Assembly: GCA_963377175.1 (NCBI GenBank)
Contig: CAUJNA010001879.1
Coordinates: 873,073-937,072, forward strand
Reading direction: 5' to 3'
Origin: Effrenium voratum
Lineage: Eukaryota; Sar; Dinophyceae; Suessiales; Symbiodiniaceae
DNA length: 64,000 nt
Shown here: one piece after another, positions 37,601 through 49,984 of the stretch
Layout: every line of letters begins with the position of its first letter
How positions within the stretch are numbered: the stretch's first letter is position 1
Notes under the pieces: model-generated
Seen by the model: only the letters and a program-made list of their open reading frames with translations
What the model was told of the DNA's origin: nothing
The model's database searches: none
Translations under genes and position numbers: made by a program

Positions 37601-37975
37601 GGCAACCCATTCCAGGCGTAAAGCGCAAGAGATCTCCCACTTGGCCTCTGGCGCACTGACGCAGGGCCTGCGCAGGCCTCGACGGCGCCAGCATCCGATT
37701 TCAGCGCAGGGAGGCGCCTCGAGCCGTGGGCCGAGACAGGTGCAGTAATCAACATGGCTGGCACAAGGCAAGAAGCCAGCCTGAAAAAAACTGACCCATG
37801 CGGAAATTTCAGCGAGCCGTTGGAAGCTTGCACGGCCCCCCGCAACACAAGCCAGTAACCTTCTAGGCATAGACAGTCTCAGGCATCCATACCTCCAAAT
37901 ACTACTGAAGCTGGCAATCATTTTCGTACTCAATCTGAGGGCCGCCGCCGGCTTTAGGCCGCGCCAAGGTGTCCA
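34650..37975. other. No confident gene
   Basis: G/T-rich low-complexity sequence at about 34665-34870, with repeated GGTTT and TTTGG words. Weak exon-like pieces lie on the minus strand at about 35705-35830 and 36690-36950. On the plus strand there is a good-looking acceptor at about 36910 (long pyrimidine tract, CTGCAG|G), but no motif follows it. The minus-strand stretch 37482-37694 (KGFEALARRAMDCATAARRK) is protein-like. Confidence 0.35.
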
Positions 37976-37979
37976 CCGC

Positions 37980-38245
37980 GCCGTTTTCTTCAGCACAATG
38001 GCCGCGGAAGGATGCAGACACACAAGACCTTCAGTGGAGGCCGGGCGAGCAGAGGTCCCCATCAAGCCCACGGCATCGTAAACCACACTTGGCGTCAAAC
38101 AGTCATACCATCCCGATCCCTTCCCAGCACGCTCCCCCTGCAATGCCTTTTTTCTCAGCACCTCGTGCATCCGAGCAGGATCCTCGGAGTAGCCCAGCGC
38201 AAAGTCCCGGCGGTACCGGGCCAGCCTCCAGTTGCCAAGCCGCAC
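37980..38245 (-). CDS. Candidate exon of an unrecognised protein
   Basis: An open minus-strand stretch reading GYSEDPARMHEVLRKKALQ, then GSGWYDCLTPSVVYDAVGL. The composition is typical of a soluble protein with a helical charged part. Splice limits are not clear and no family is recognised. It lies just downstream of the sulfotransferase-like exons and may belong to the same or the next gene. Confidence 0.3.
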
Positions 38246-38529
38246 CCGTCTTCAACCTCTGGTGACTACTCTCTGTGTAAGGCTGCCTGACTTGTATTTC
38301 CGACCCCTTCCTATAGTGGTTGGCTAGGCTATGCGGCTATGCAGTGGTTGCCTCAAGGTGTAGGCCCAACTGCGAGGTGCTAGCTCCAATTTCAGCTACC
38401 AGGCTGCTGGCAAAACGAGACTTGCATCTTGTTATTTTGGGCAAAGCTTCATGAATGAAACTTGAAACGTATACATGGCACACAAACATTTCATTTAACC
38501 ACGCGTAAGCTGCCGTTCAACTGTTTTAG

Positions 38530-40852
38530 TTAGAGGCAAGCTCGCGACAAACACCTATGCTTTGGCTGAAGAAAAAGTAAAGCCACCAGAATGGCCAAGG
38601 CCTGGCCCCCCGCTGAGCTGGGGCTCCCTGCAGACGGCCCCGCTCCCCCTCCAAAGCTGCCAGCTCCGCCGCTTTCGCCCTGGGCCGTCGATCCGAAGCT
38701 CCGAACCTGAAAAGCCAGGTCTACAAACGACTCATTAGGACCTTTGCCCCGGTGACCAGGCCGGGCGCTCACTTCCAATACGACCCCTCCGTGCCTTTTG
38801 GGTCTGCCCACGTTGGCGGGCAGGAAGGGAGGCAGGGGCCTAGCCATGCTGAAGACTGGCTTCCCCTCTGCGCGCAAAAGCTTTATGTAGCCATAGTGAG
38901 CTCCTAGCTGCTCGAGACTCAGGAAGGGACAGGAAAGCAACTGCTCAAAGGTCAAAGCAAACAGAAGTCAAACCAACAGCCTAGCAACCTCCATAAAAGT
39001 CAACAATACAATCGGCGTGCACTGCCGGAGGCATGCACTGTGCTTGCAGCCTCGCAACTCGACCTGCATGGCCCAAGAAGTCAACGCCACGAATGGCTGC
39101 CTTTCCGCTGTCCGGAGATCATTCGGGTGACATGAGCCATTGCCAAGCATCCTGGCCGACTTGCCTGCAAAAGCCCAGCTGGCAGAGCGGCTCCGCCAGC
39201 GCAGCCAGGTCCTCCTGCAGCGTCTCCAGGTGCACCTCAGGATTGTGAGTGCTTCGCATCCAACGAACTGAGGAAATCCCCTGGGCGTACACGTTGCCAA
39301 ACAACAAAAAGCGAATAACAAACAAAGTTCCGAGAAAGAGGGACATCGGGTCGGTCAACAAGAGATTCCATTCAATAAAGGGACACCCCAAGTTGAAGCT
39401 GCGCTGCCCTGAGGCCCCGGCTATCTGAAAGCCCTGCAGCCCCGAACCTGAGAGCGCGTCATCTCCAGACCGAGAACACTGGCCGCCCACCAAACGCAAA
39501 GCCAAATCCACCCAGACAGCCGGCACCGGAGGCCAACTAAGCAGGAAGTTTAGACCATAAAAACATCCGCCGAGCGTCGGTTGAAGTCCAGTGGCCCCGC
39601 GTGAACTCCGAGGCTGTACAGCTTCTGTCGTGTCAGCCAGGTCGAATCCCAGCCGTCGCCTGACTCTGTGCCACACCCCCGGCACTTGGGCAAATTGTGG
39701 CTGTCGTGTGCGAAGACACGCTCAAAAGGCCGAAGGAAACATATACAGCGGCAAGCCCTGCGGGTTGCTGGCAGTTAACCCATCGTTTCCAAGCTTTGAG
39801 AACTTGGGAAACCCTGCCCCCCGCAAATGTTCACCTGCTACCCGCTTGTGTTTGCCTCCTTTGACCCCCTTGTCCGTGGCGGCCGGCCTGCTTGGAAGAC
39901 AACCCGCACCGATTGCTCGGCAGCACCGGTTGCGCCCAGCTGGAAGTCAGCTGTACCAAGGAAGGCCAGGAAGTGGCTGAGGTCCTCCCTTGCAACGCGG
40001 CACGGAAAGCAGTGGCCACACAAACAAGGTATGCCGCGGTCTGGCCAATGTGCTTGGTCCAAACACCATGTGTTTTTTGGATTTGGATGGGTTTGCCCTC
40101 CAAAGCCGTTGCTCCCTGGCCGCTATCACTTGGGCACCAGATGTAGACAGCAACCAAAGCACAACGAGACATCGGCGCCGAAGTGGTCCAAGCTTCAAGT
40201 ACACCCCTCGGTGTTCGTCACCCACCGCAAGTCGCACACCAAAATCCTGTGCCGAGCTGCCGTGCTGAGCAGTTGCGGCCCAGGAAGCCGCCACTGACCC
40301 AGCCCGTGCCGGAGCGCGCGGGCGCCTCAGTGAGTCCGCGGCCAAATGGTTTGAGCAAATGAGGCCTGGCTGCGCCTCAAACCATTTTGGCTCCCTGCTG
40401 AAAACCACCAAAGAGAGAAACGGAAGTGAAACGAAAGCTCCCTTGTCTTCGACCACCCGGGTGGCAAGTTCAGCCCGTGAACACTTTGAGATTCCTTGCC
40501 ACCAAATGTTTGTCATAACCACCACCGATGGTGGGACAGATTCTCAATAATAAAATCCCAAGTCTGTGAAGCGCCCCCCCAGCTTGCCAGCAGGAAAGCC
40601 TTTCTGCTAGCAAAATGTTTCTGTGTGTGGCCAGCCGACCATGTATGCAAAAGCTTTTCTGAAGCAGCTCACCTAAAGCCTTCCTTTTGGAAGGAATCCT
40701 GGCCCACAGGTTTTAAAGGAAGATCCCTCCCCTCCCCCTCCCACACCAGGCACCCCGGCGAACATGGCCCGGTACGCCGACAAGCACCGGGCGAAGGGGT
40801 TCCTCACCACTGCGATTTTGAGGCGGCCCCTGCCGTGCCGACAGCAGGTCCT
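38530..40852 (-). CDS. Sulfotransferase-like gene, 3' portion (several exons)
   Basis: The exon at about 40754-40829 (or from 40852) reads LKIAVVRNPFARCLSAYRAM. The R-N-P-x-x-R-x-x-S-x-Y element is the 3'-phosphate (PAPS-binding) motif of carbohydrate-type sulfotransferases. Downstream on the same strand, 39892-39988 (EDLSHFLAFLGTADF, GC donor) and 39165-39235 (VHLETLQEDLAALAEPLCQL, CCTGAG|GTG acceptor, GC donor) resemble the E-D-L-x-x-x-L-x-x-L-G region near the end of these enzymes. A long terminal stretch (38530-38950) begins TFEQLLSCPFLSLEQLGAHY and ends with a Gly-rich part and a hydrophobic tail before a stop. The 5'-phosphosulfate loop was not found. Frames between these exons were not all checked, so more than one gene is possible. 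Confidence 0.42.
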
Positions 40853-41219
40853 CAAGGCGACCCAGCCGCCCATGCAAAGTCAAAGGGTCGACAACTTACT
40901 GGACTGCTGGGATAATGGCCAAAACCAGGCCCTTGTAACTGCCCCATTGATCCTTAGATGCCTTTGGGTTGCTTCCTGGCCAGCCATTGTATGTCTCCGA
41001 TGCAGCAAGTGCCGCATGGAGTGGATAGGATAGGTGTGATCTTTGAACTAGTTTCGTTCGGAGAGAAACCCTTCTCTCGAACATGGAGGATCAGGGGTGC
41101 AAAAGCACAGCCTCTACTCTAATATGATTCCTGTGACTCCACCTCGCGAGCATGTTCACTGGAAACATCCTCAAACCCGCGCCCGTTCCCACCTCGCCTT
41201 CAGACCGAGCCTCAGGCAC

Positions 41220-41700
41220 TGCCTCTTGGGAGCCCCAAAGGACCGTGCCCCAAAACGCGACGGAGCTGCCAGGCGCCGCAAGCGCTCTACGTCTTCAGCC
41301 GGCAGCTGGCGTCCCACACGCGCTTCGGGCCGGGGAAAGAGCCAGCGACTTGCCCAGTCCAGGAAGCGCTGGCGGCTGCTGGGCGCATGGGGTGCCCAGG
41401 TCCTGAGGGGCTATGGCAAAGTCTTGCGGCAAAGTGAACGCTGGGGAGGATATCTTACGACAACTTTGCTCATTTCTTTCGACCCACGCATCTGCCGCCT
41501 CGCCATGAGCGCCAGGTCTCGGCCCTTGGGGAAGTCCACCTGCAGCGCCCAGCGCGCCACCGCCGTGGACCCGGCCTCGCTCGGCAAAATGCGCCGAAAG
41601 AATGACCACCTCTCCGGGGGGGGTGCTTGGGCAAAGCCAATTGAAAATACAAAGGTAAAGCCCGAGGTTTTGTGCCTGACAAACAGTACTGCGATTGTAT
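41220..41700 (-). CDS. Candidate exons, possibly 5' part of the sulfotransferase-like gene
   Basis: An exon opening after GCCCCTCAG|GAC at about 41402 reads RQRFLDWASRWLFPRPEARV and QLPAEDVERLRRLAAPSRFG. Upstream, 41470-41630 reads LPSEAGSTAVARWALQVDFP. Both are clearly protein-like on the minus strand. No family motif is visible. Their place just upstream of the PAPS-binding exon suggests, but does not prove, the same gene. Confidence 0.35.
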
Positions 41701-42399
41701 GATCATGCAAGTCCCTTGTCACTCGCCGTCCCTGCGCTGACAAGCAAGCGGGTTGTTAACAAGGGAGATCTGCATGGAACTCGCAATGCTGTGATCTGGA
41801 CTCAACGGGCCTTGGTTCCAAGTAAGAATCATCCCTATCTGCCGTGGTTCAGGGAAGGCACTAATCGTCCAAGCTTCCCAATGGCACAGTGTGATGTTGG
41901 CTCCTTTGGGCCAAAGGTCCAGCACTCAGGGAATTAAAACCACAGCCAAGCCTACATCTCGCTGGCCGTCAGTTCATGCTACGCGGGCAATCGTTCGCAA
42001 GAGCCCTGCCTTGGACACCGCCAGCAGCGCCAATGGAGCGTTCAGCGGGCAGTGCAGCCAGCGGCCTTGGAGCCTGGCTCTGGGAAGACTGCCAGCCAGC
42101 CAGAGAGACGTTTGCAGCAGACCAAGACCCATCCCAAAGCTGCAGGCTGGCCACAGGCCACGGCTTCCTGATTTGTTTACCTGAAGCCCATCTAGCTTGA
42201 GCTCCCTGCCTCCTCTCCCAGTCCTCGCCATGGCAGTTGTCGTGCACCAGCACCGGCCCAGACCCTACCGCCAGTCGACAGCTGCCGCCGCGGGAGTACA
42301 CATCCTCAGCAAACCAGGGTCAAGTTGGGGACCCCAAAGTACGGAAGCCTTCACAAGGCAACCTGCAAGAATCCAACTAAGCCAACCCTTCCCCGCCAG

Positions 42400-44019
42400 C
42401 TGCTACCCAGGCCACCTCGAGGGCCCAGGCGCCACTCGCGCCACGGAGTAGCCGCCGCTCAGCGGCCAGCAGGCTTGCAGGTGGCCAGGCAGGGCTGCGG
42501 TCGAGGCGCAGCGCCTCAGTCGGTCTTTATCGCCAATGACTCCCAAGCAACGAATGAAATGACTCCAAATCTCAAAGTCCCAGTGATTCTCCTGCAACGC
42601 GCTGTGATGACTCTGGTGACGATCCTTTGTTGTTGAGTTTTCGCGCCTGCTAAACATAAGCTTGATGCCCTCCCCCCCAAAGCCGCATCCAAAATAGCTG
42701 CTGCTCAGAGGGTCCACGCACCCCATCGCCCAAGCACGGGAGCGGCCCATAGCACCAGCCAACGCAAGCTGCCAGGGCACCCAAGTGCTCGCCATGATCC
42801 GCACCGTACCTTCCGCGCCCGCAACCCGAGCAGCTTGCTGCAGCACGGGGTCCACGAGCAACAGGCTCCAGCTCGCGTTCTCCGCGGGACAGGCGTGCCT
42901 GCGCGCGTTGCTGTGGACTTTCTGCTGTGCTGGGGGTCTTGGGTATCTGCTTCAACAAACCACCCCGAAGCATGTCAACTACAGGAAAAGCGAATCGGAC
43001 ATGACAGGTCAGAGAATCAAGCACGCCCACAAACAGCCCTTTCCGACTGGCACCTGTCTCCCAGTGTAAAGCCCAGGTAGCACGCCGGCGCAAGCCTCAG
43101 TCTTCAACCCGAGCGGCCTCGCCCGCTCGCCTGTCGCAACCTTTTACCCCCAAAAAAAAGCGGACTCAGCACATGTCGGCATGGAATACATATTTACAAT
43201 GCCACAGTGCCCACGACGAGCACGCTAACAAAGCCGTGTGGTGGCCCAACCTCAGGAACGGGTTCGGCCCTGTCCAAACTACCGGCCCAGGTCCCCGGCT
43301 GGCGGTACCCTCGCACCAGCCCCTGGCACAAATGGCTGGCACAGGTTCCCAGCTTTAGGCCAGCACGCGCACCAGTCACCAAGAAAGGCTCAAGAAGGCA
43401 ATACCAAACCTCTTTCCCTTTTGCTCCAGGAGGAAACGAGGAATACATCCACTGGCAAGTGTTGGAAAGAATGAAACTGGTGAAATGGCTGCTGACTTCA
43501 TGGGCGCAAATTTGTTGTAACTCCTCTGGGCAGATGTGGTGCGCTAAGGACTTCATGCGCGCGCTGCGCCTGCTCCGCGTGCGCAAGCTCCAGCAGGTCC
43601 AGCCAAAGGCCAAAGTGGCTCTCCGGGACAAGTGGCAGCATGGCACCATGAGGCGGCGGGCTAAGCAGGGGAGTGACCCGGGCGCACACAAAAGACTTGG
43701 GATTCAGCATAAAACATAGTTGTCTGTGACATGTTGCGCATGGTATATGACCAGGGGCACTGCAGACTCAGATCCTGCACAAGCTGGATTTGCTGTCAGG
43801 GAGCTCGTGACATGCAAGAATCACCAGGTTTCCTCGTTGGCACGGAACAACCCACCCCACAATGAGGGTAAGTCCCAAATGGCGGGCAAAAACGGCCTGG
43901 GGACCGGCACAGGCCTGCTGAGCCCAAGCTTGGCGGTCCGAATCATCTCTTTGCGCGTTCCCCGTGTACGAGGCACGGGCCCCCCAAAAGAAAAGCAGAG
44001 CCCCAAGGCACAAGAACAT
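42400..44019 (-). CDS. Candidate secreted or membrane-anchored protein, 5' exons
   Basis: An ATG at 44017-44019, preceded in frame by a stop, starts MFLCLGALLFFWGARAS, a signal peptide or signal anchor, followed by a Gln/Ala-rich stretch to about 43870. Further minus-strand protein-like blocks follow: 43540-43660 (FGLWLDLLELAHAEQAQRAH), about 42660-42880 (LLLVDPVLQQAARVAGAEG and IMASTWVPWQLALAGAMG) and 42400-42590 (FIRCLGVIGDKDRLRR). A Golgi-type N-terminal anchor would suit the sulfotransferase domain downstream, so 44.0-38.5 kb could be one gene. Introns were not resolved. Confidence 0.33.
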
Positions 44020-44429
44020 CAAAAATCAGAATTTCTAGACACCGTAAACTTGACAGCACTTGTGAAACGTGAAGGAGGCGCATAACAGCACCACAAATGA
44101 AAATGTAAAACCGGCCTGTCGCAAGTTGCAAGACGACGCCCCCATCAAGTCAGGCAATATCGCAAACAAGCATGTAATTGGGACCGAGCACCCAAAATCA
44201 CCCAACAACGTCAGAAGGTCCGAACAATGTCACTCCCCCTCCGCCACTCACCAGACATGAGCCCGCCGGAAACCACGGTTGGAGTTTTTTCAGGTCTGGC
44301 CGGAAGCAAATCTGTCCATGGCCCAGGTGAGACTGCCTAAATGCTCCTCCGCACTGCCTGCTTGCCATGACCCCAGGGTTGCCTGCTGGAAACAGTAGTG
44401 ACAAGCCTGCCACTTCAGCTTCAAGGCCC

Positions 44430-45870
44430 TGAGACGGACTCCAGTGGGAAGTCGTCTGGGCTCTTGGAAATCTTGAAGGTGTCCAGGGGCATGTTCACGA
44501 TTGGCGAGTACCTTGGAGTGACTGAAAGCCAAACATGGGCATGGTATGTACGCTGCTCGAATATAGCAGCCTTTGGAATGGCTCGATTTGAACTAGACAG
44601 CTTGCTGCGCGTGCGAAGCGGAAGTATCACACAGCCAATCCCAACACGTAATTGTGCTTGGTCCCTTTGCTTCAAAGGCACTTGTCCTTCTCCGCATCCT
44701 TGAACCACTTGATGGTCTGCAAATGGTAACCTCAGGCCATGCGGCAGCTTACCTGGTACCTTGCCATCCGACCCAATGGCACAACATGTGACGGGTAACA
44801 GGGAACACCTCAAACGCGTGTTGTTTTCTGCGGTGGGCGACCGTGGCCGCTTTAGACTTCGCGGACAGGTTTTTGGAACAGCGCCGAGCGGCTCCTGGCC
44901 GTGGCGGTGAGCTTGTTCAGCTCCTCATGCAGCTCTCCGATCCTGACATCGCCGTCTTGCGCTTAAAGCCCCGATCATCTTTGACAGGTGTGGAACATGC
45001 CGTCGCGTTGAACCAGAAGGTTCGCCGCAATGTCCGACGACAGCCCCTGCCCCTTCATTGCCCCCATTGTCGTCCGATGAACCTTCTGCCCTCCATATGC
45101 CAAGGCCGAAAAAAGCACAAACACCAATCGCGCCTCCAAGCGATCAGGGCACCATTTATTTCACTAACCCCTGACCCTCTACCCGCACTGCGCGGTGCAA
45201 CACAACCTGTGTCATAGCCATCGCCATGCAACCCGTGCCTGCCGTTGTAGCGGGCAAACTTGTCGTCAACATCCTTCGCCTTTCCCTGCGCCACCTTTGT
45301 AGCCTTGGTACTGCGATCGCCGGGTTAAAAGTCGGTACTGCAACCCCAGTCCCGTCCTGCAAAGTAGAGCTTCATCCATCCCGGCAGGCATGCTTGAGTC
45401 GGGCAACACCTGACCTGGAAACCCCGAATGAGAGCGTTGCGCTTAAGTCAGTACACATACCCAGCACCCAATCATGCGGTGTCCAGCTTCAGATTGCTGA
45501 ACAAGCTTGTCCAAGTCGATGGACCGCATGCCAAAAAATGCACAAACCCATGGGCACGTTCCTCTCCCCCTTTTCCGGCCGGAGGGCGTTGTCGAACTCG
45601 TCGATGGCGCCCACGATGCCCGCGTGGTCGGCAGCCGTCTTGGCGAAGGCATCCCGGTCACCTCACGCCGCGCAAGTCCGCTGGCACTGCAGAGCTCGGC
45701 TGCATTAGACCATCTGTTAGCGGGGATTCCCAGGGAGCCAAATTGCAAGCGTCGGGCATGTGTTCAATCGACGCCTCAACTTTCTTCAGAAAACCCATTT
45801 GCCTGGCTGCCTTCACGAAGCAGGAAGTTCGTAGCCCTGGCATACTTTCGGTCACTTCGAATCCTGGAAT
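44430..45870 (-). CDS. Candidate exons of an unrecognised protein
   Basis: Protein-like minus-strand blocks: 45690-45870 (MPGLRTSCFVKAARQMGFLK and VEASIEHMPDACNLAPWE), about 45570-45665 (DRDAFAKTAADHAGIVGAID), 45240-45310 (GKAKDVDDKFARYNG, ending at a GC donor CGGCAG|GC), about 44690-44740 (TIKWFKDAEKDK) and 44430-44570 (HVWLSVTPRYSPIVNMPLD). They are probably exons of one gene running from about 45.9 to 44.4 kb. I do not recognise a family. Confidence 0.33.
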
Positions 45871-46324
45871 TTGATCAAAGGGAGCTACGGAGCTACTCGT
45901 ATGCCTAGTACACTTTTTGTTCGCGCCCATGTCCAGCACGTGTATGTGTGTGTGTGTGTGCGCGTGTGTCTTGACAAAGCATGGCCTGTGAAGATTGCAG
46001 CCAAAGGCACTCTCAACCGGATCTCCATCCTAGCGCGCTTCGACCACGAAAGCTGCACTGATCAAGCAAGCTTGGGACAAATTGATGTGGATGGCTGTTG
46101 GCTAGCTCCACCCAACAGTGTTCACGCAACTCCCACTTGTAAAGCAACCGAGCTCAAACGATACTGACCCAACAAACTCGCGAATGGACGTCAGGTTTTT
46201 GCCACAGTCAAAGCAATGATTTGTCTTGTGAGATGCTTGGTTGGCTGCCTGCAACGAATAGCCATGTCACGGTTGGAAGGTGTTGGAAGGCTCGCTGGAT
46301 CACGACGTGTCTAGCTCTTTGGAG

Positions 46325-46850
46325 GAGCGAGGGTCAAGCCCGGGCTCCAGCACCAACGTCCCCGGCCTCGTCCTCGCTGTCGAGGTCTTCGCCACTCGGC
46401 GGCGTTGTGGTTTCTCGCATGTCGTCCTGGCCAAATGAATGGGTCAAATGGAAGGCCCGGGGCTTGGGAGCCTGCTCTCTGAGCGGTTGGGCCGGGTTTG
46501 GCCAGTTGCCCTGCTCTCGCCTTCAAATGAGCTTGGAATATATAACCCATGCATACGCATGACTCTTCTCCATCTCGAATTGGCCTTGCACCCTTATGTC
46601 GCAGAATCTGAGATGGGTTGATTGGAGTTGCCAACGGCGGCCTCAACTCCCCTACTTCTTGCAACTTCAGGATGGCAACACCCCAAAGCACATTCCATCA
46701 GAAGTATTCTCCTGCTGATCCAGCATCTCACAAATCGAGTGCCATGTTGGGATGGGCAAACGGCCCCTGCACTTCCCCTACTCCTCATCCTCCGAGTCCG
46801 CGTCTGCATCTGCCTCGTCGCTCGAGGCCTGAAGGATTTTGAAACCTCTG
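46325..46850 (-). CDS. Candidate acidic exons
   Basis: Two short minus-strand pieces with matching character: about 46775-46850 (LQASSDEADADADSEDEE) and about 46331-46421 (MRETTTPPSGEDLDSEDEAG). The second opens after TTTGGCCAG|GAC. Strong Asp/Glu/Ser bias suggests an acidic linker or tail, as in chromatin or RNA-processing proteins. No domain is recognisable. Confidence 0.35.
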
Positions 46851-46957
46851 TGGCACATGCGAGATGCGCACTTGAGGGCATCCTCGGCTTGCGTGCCTGT
46901 GACTTGCGAAGTGGCCTTCCCTTGTTTGACCCTTCGCAGGGCCGTTGAGGAAACAGT

Positions 46958-47950
46958 TCATCGCCCCCTACCACCATTTTGATACATGGGGAAACCAAAC
47001 GAATGAACAAAAACAATGGCGAAAAGCGAGCAGAGAGCGGTGACCCAACCAGTGCTGACGCCAGCCAGTCGCCTCTGCGTGTTGTAGACGCCCCTGGGCT
47101 TCCTACCGTGCGAAGGAGTGACACGCCAGCTTCTGCTTTGCACTCTCGAACTGTTCTTGGATAACAGCTTCAAGTTGGACAAAACTGCAGTAATGCAGCA
47201 ATCGGCTCCAGCGCAAATCGAACTTGCCAATCGGCTCTAGTAGAAGCTGACAATTCGATTGTGGGGGTTAATGCTGTTACTTCCTGCACGCTTTCTTCGA
47301 AAGTGTGCTGTTTGGAACTGCCGAATTGATAGTCTGGGGAACGGCTCACCTTTCTGCCCATGTGACAGGGTAAAGCCTTCTAGAACCCGCTCTCTTCAAC
47401 CAAGCGTTTCCAGGCACTTGACTCTCCTCTTTCTACTGGAGAAAACATGATACAACATGTGCAAGGCAATGAAATGATTCTACATGCCTCACCATTGGGG
47501 AAACATGACGCGCCGATCAATGGGTCCCCTGCTAGTTTCCAGGCAGTTGCGCCTGTTGATTTGACCAAGTTTCAACAGCCGGCGGGGCATGCTTCAAAAA
47601 GTGCCTGGCCCAGCCCACGGCAACCCATGCACACGAAACTTGCCATAGAACAACCGCCCGCCGCCCCAAACCCGGGTCCTGTGCTCGGCTTGACCGCCGC
47701 GCACGGTCTGCCATCTGCAGCAAAGCCTTCTGGGAGGCTTCTGCCTCAGCTCCGGGATTCGGCTGAAACAGTCAGTCTGCTTACTGCGTCAAGCCTGTGG
47801 CCTGAGCCAATGTCTTGGAAGCCCGGTCCAAGGCCCCCGGCTCTGGGATCATCCTCCTCCTCATCCAGGACGTCACGCATGGCGCCCACCGAGAGCCTTG
47901 GCAAATGGCCGAGCTGTACAGCTTCCTTCCAGCTGAGCTGAGCGCAACCA
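46958..47950 (-). CDS. Candidate exons of unrecognised protein(s)
   Basis: About 47830-47912: opens after TTTGCCAAG|GCT and reads LSVGAMRDVLDEEEDDPRAG. About 47170-47330: FEESVQEVTALTPTIELSA, reaching a stop. About 46970-47080: a hydrophobic membrane-like stretch (VTALCSLFAIVFVHSFGFPM). All on the minus strand. A plus-strand ORF over 47447-47941 is open but is contradicted by the acidic exon and acceptor on the other strand. Confidence 0.28.
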
Positions 47951-47999
47951 GGTGTCCCTGTGCTGCACCACCACATCTACCCCAGAAATCATGCTTTTC

Positions 48000-49600
48000 T
48001 CCATGATGGGGGACACTAAAGGGACCACAGTGTGGACCACCTTGAATCCAACACCTATTTCTCTGAGCTAATCATGCATGGGCTCTCTATCGAAGACAGC
48101 GGGATACGCAACCACATACCCACCCCAACCCCGACCCCAACCCGCTCATGCACCGCCATGCCAAACATGTTCAAAGGAATTCCTCTCACAAGGTCCAATC
48201 ACGCCTAGCATTCCACCCCCGCTCCCCCTGGTTTGGTGTGCATCTTCAGCCGGCATTGAATCACTGAATACTGACTGTTCGTGCGATTCCTGGGCATCAC
48301 TTTCCGCAGCACTTCGCTGGTGCTAATGTGCTAGCCACGGAGCGTTAGAAGAAGAAGAGCAGCAAGGCGCATCGAACATTTACGAATACACCTGAGGGAC
48401 GTGTTCAAAGCGACGGCGGGCAGCTCACCCCAAAAAAGGGCAAAAGCACTGGGGGTTAATCGTATGGACATTTGTTTCTTCAACGCGTTTGATCACGAGA
48501 GGAGCTATTCTGCGGCCTCTGATGAAGGGAAGCATTGGCAGGATTCAACTGGAAGGATCAAGGGAATTCTTCATCCTTTGGGAACACGCTCCAAGCCTTG
48601 GAGCCTCATGCTATCAAGACCCCGGGATGACATCCCCCCCAAGATGTTTGAGACAAGCCCAAGAGATGCTGGAAGAACGGCGCTGTGCGCGCTCTCGGGT
48701 GAAAGGGAGAACCCGCAGATTTCGATTAATCCTGTGTACACAAGCCACCCGTCAGCCACCCGTCAGCCACCCAGCCCGGTCACTGGGAAGGCGACACGGC
48801 GCCGGCCTCAAAAGAACCGCGACCACGCGCCGGAAAGGACCTGCTAAGAGCCAGGGCTTGAACCCAAGGTGCGCAGAACCAGGCAGCGCATCGCTCATTG
48901 AGGGGCCCAGTTGTCCTCTGACAAAACCGCCTCCCCAGCTAGGTCTCTTGTTCAACATGGTGATGATGCATTCCCCACCCCATCGCAGTAAGTCAATCCA
49001 GGGCAGGGCATGAGAGTAATTGTATCTTTTCCCGCCGCCGGTTCTTCCGGTGCAGCCGGCTCTTCCGGCCACATCTCCAAGTGCCCAGGCTCCGCGTGTC
49101 CCCCAGATCCAGCTGAAACGCAGAGCCAGCTGCAACGCGGCCAAACGAGAGCATTGTTGATCCATCAGCGCATCATTCGCACATAAAACCGAATGGATCT
49201 CTGGCCTTCCGGGCTTAACCTTTGTCGCACTGGATGCGACAGAGACAAGCGAGCCCAGGCGCAAGGCTGGCAAGAAACTTTGTACATGCGCACCCCTCCG
49301 GTCTGCTGTCTGATTCAGCCGAACAAGGAGTGCAGCGTCCTGCGCTCTTTCACCTGGCGCAACATGAACTGCTTTTGGCGGACTCTGTGCTTGCGTCCGC
49401 GTGCTTCTCCATTGTGCTACTGAGGCGGCAGAACGAATGCTGTAACAAATGGAACGGAACGAGCTCAACTTTGCCTGGCTGCGGGCATCGTTTACATGGG
49501 GATAGGAGCCGGTCAATGGGGGGGGGGCTCCCCTTTCCAAGCAGAATACGCAGTTGTTGGACAGAAAAATATTCATCTTTGAGGTTGCCTGCTGGCTGCA
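48000..49600. other. No confident gene
   Basis: A 274-residue minus-strand open stretch (48752-49576) contains protein-like text near 49080-49200 (DALMDQQCSRLAALQLALRF), but the rest is not convincing and no motif is present. Plus-strand ORFs at 48401-49013 are also open. A 9-bp TCAGCCACC duplication lies at about 48753-48770. Confidence 0.35.
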
Positions 49601-49609
49601 GGGCTAACT

Positions 49610-49805
49610 TGATTGCACGTTGGCGCCACGTCGGTGGACAGGCCAGAGCCCCGCATAGCCGCGCGCCTTCTCCTGCTCGGTCTGCGTCTGCGTCTTGATG
49701 TAGGAAAAACGAGTGCGCGGGCTCTCCTCCGTCTTCACCGGGCCCTGGTTCATTGCGTTGAACGCGCCAAAGCCCACAAGCCCGCTCAACCTGGCAGCTT
49801 GCGAT
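49610..49805 (-). CDS. Candidate exon, short charged protein
   Basis: The minus strand reads LSGLVGFGAFNAMNQGPVKT and RFSYIKTQTQTEQEKARGYA, then RANVQSS and a stop. A membrane-proximal Gly/Phe-rich start followed by a charged helix looks like part of a real small protein. The stretch just upstream (49850-49980) reads ISVRRRKRKHGLGPALLWAL, a possible basic-plus-hydrophobic targeting segment. No family is recognised. Confidence 0.38.
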
Positions 49806-49984
49806 GGCCCAAGGCCAAGGGAGTGTTCCTTCCGCTGAGTTCAACTCTACGTTGCTGTGGAAACTTGGATGCCACTAACTGGGAAAACTCGGCTCAAGCC
49901 CAAAGCAGCCAGAGCCCAAAGCAACGCCGGCCCAAGCCCATGCTTTCTTTTTCTCCGCCGCACGCTGATGTGGTTGGAGTGTTG

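Noticed and set aside
47447..47941. 164-residue plus-strand ORF
   Set aside because: No motif, rich in Pro/Ser from reversed codons, and contradicted by an acidic minus-strand exon with a good acceptor.
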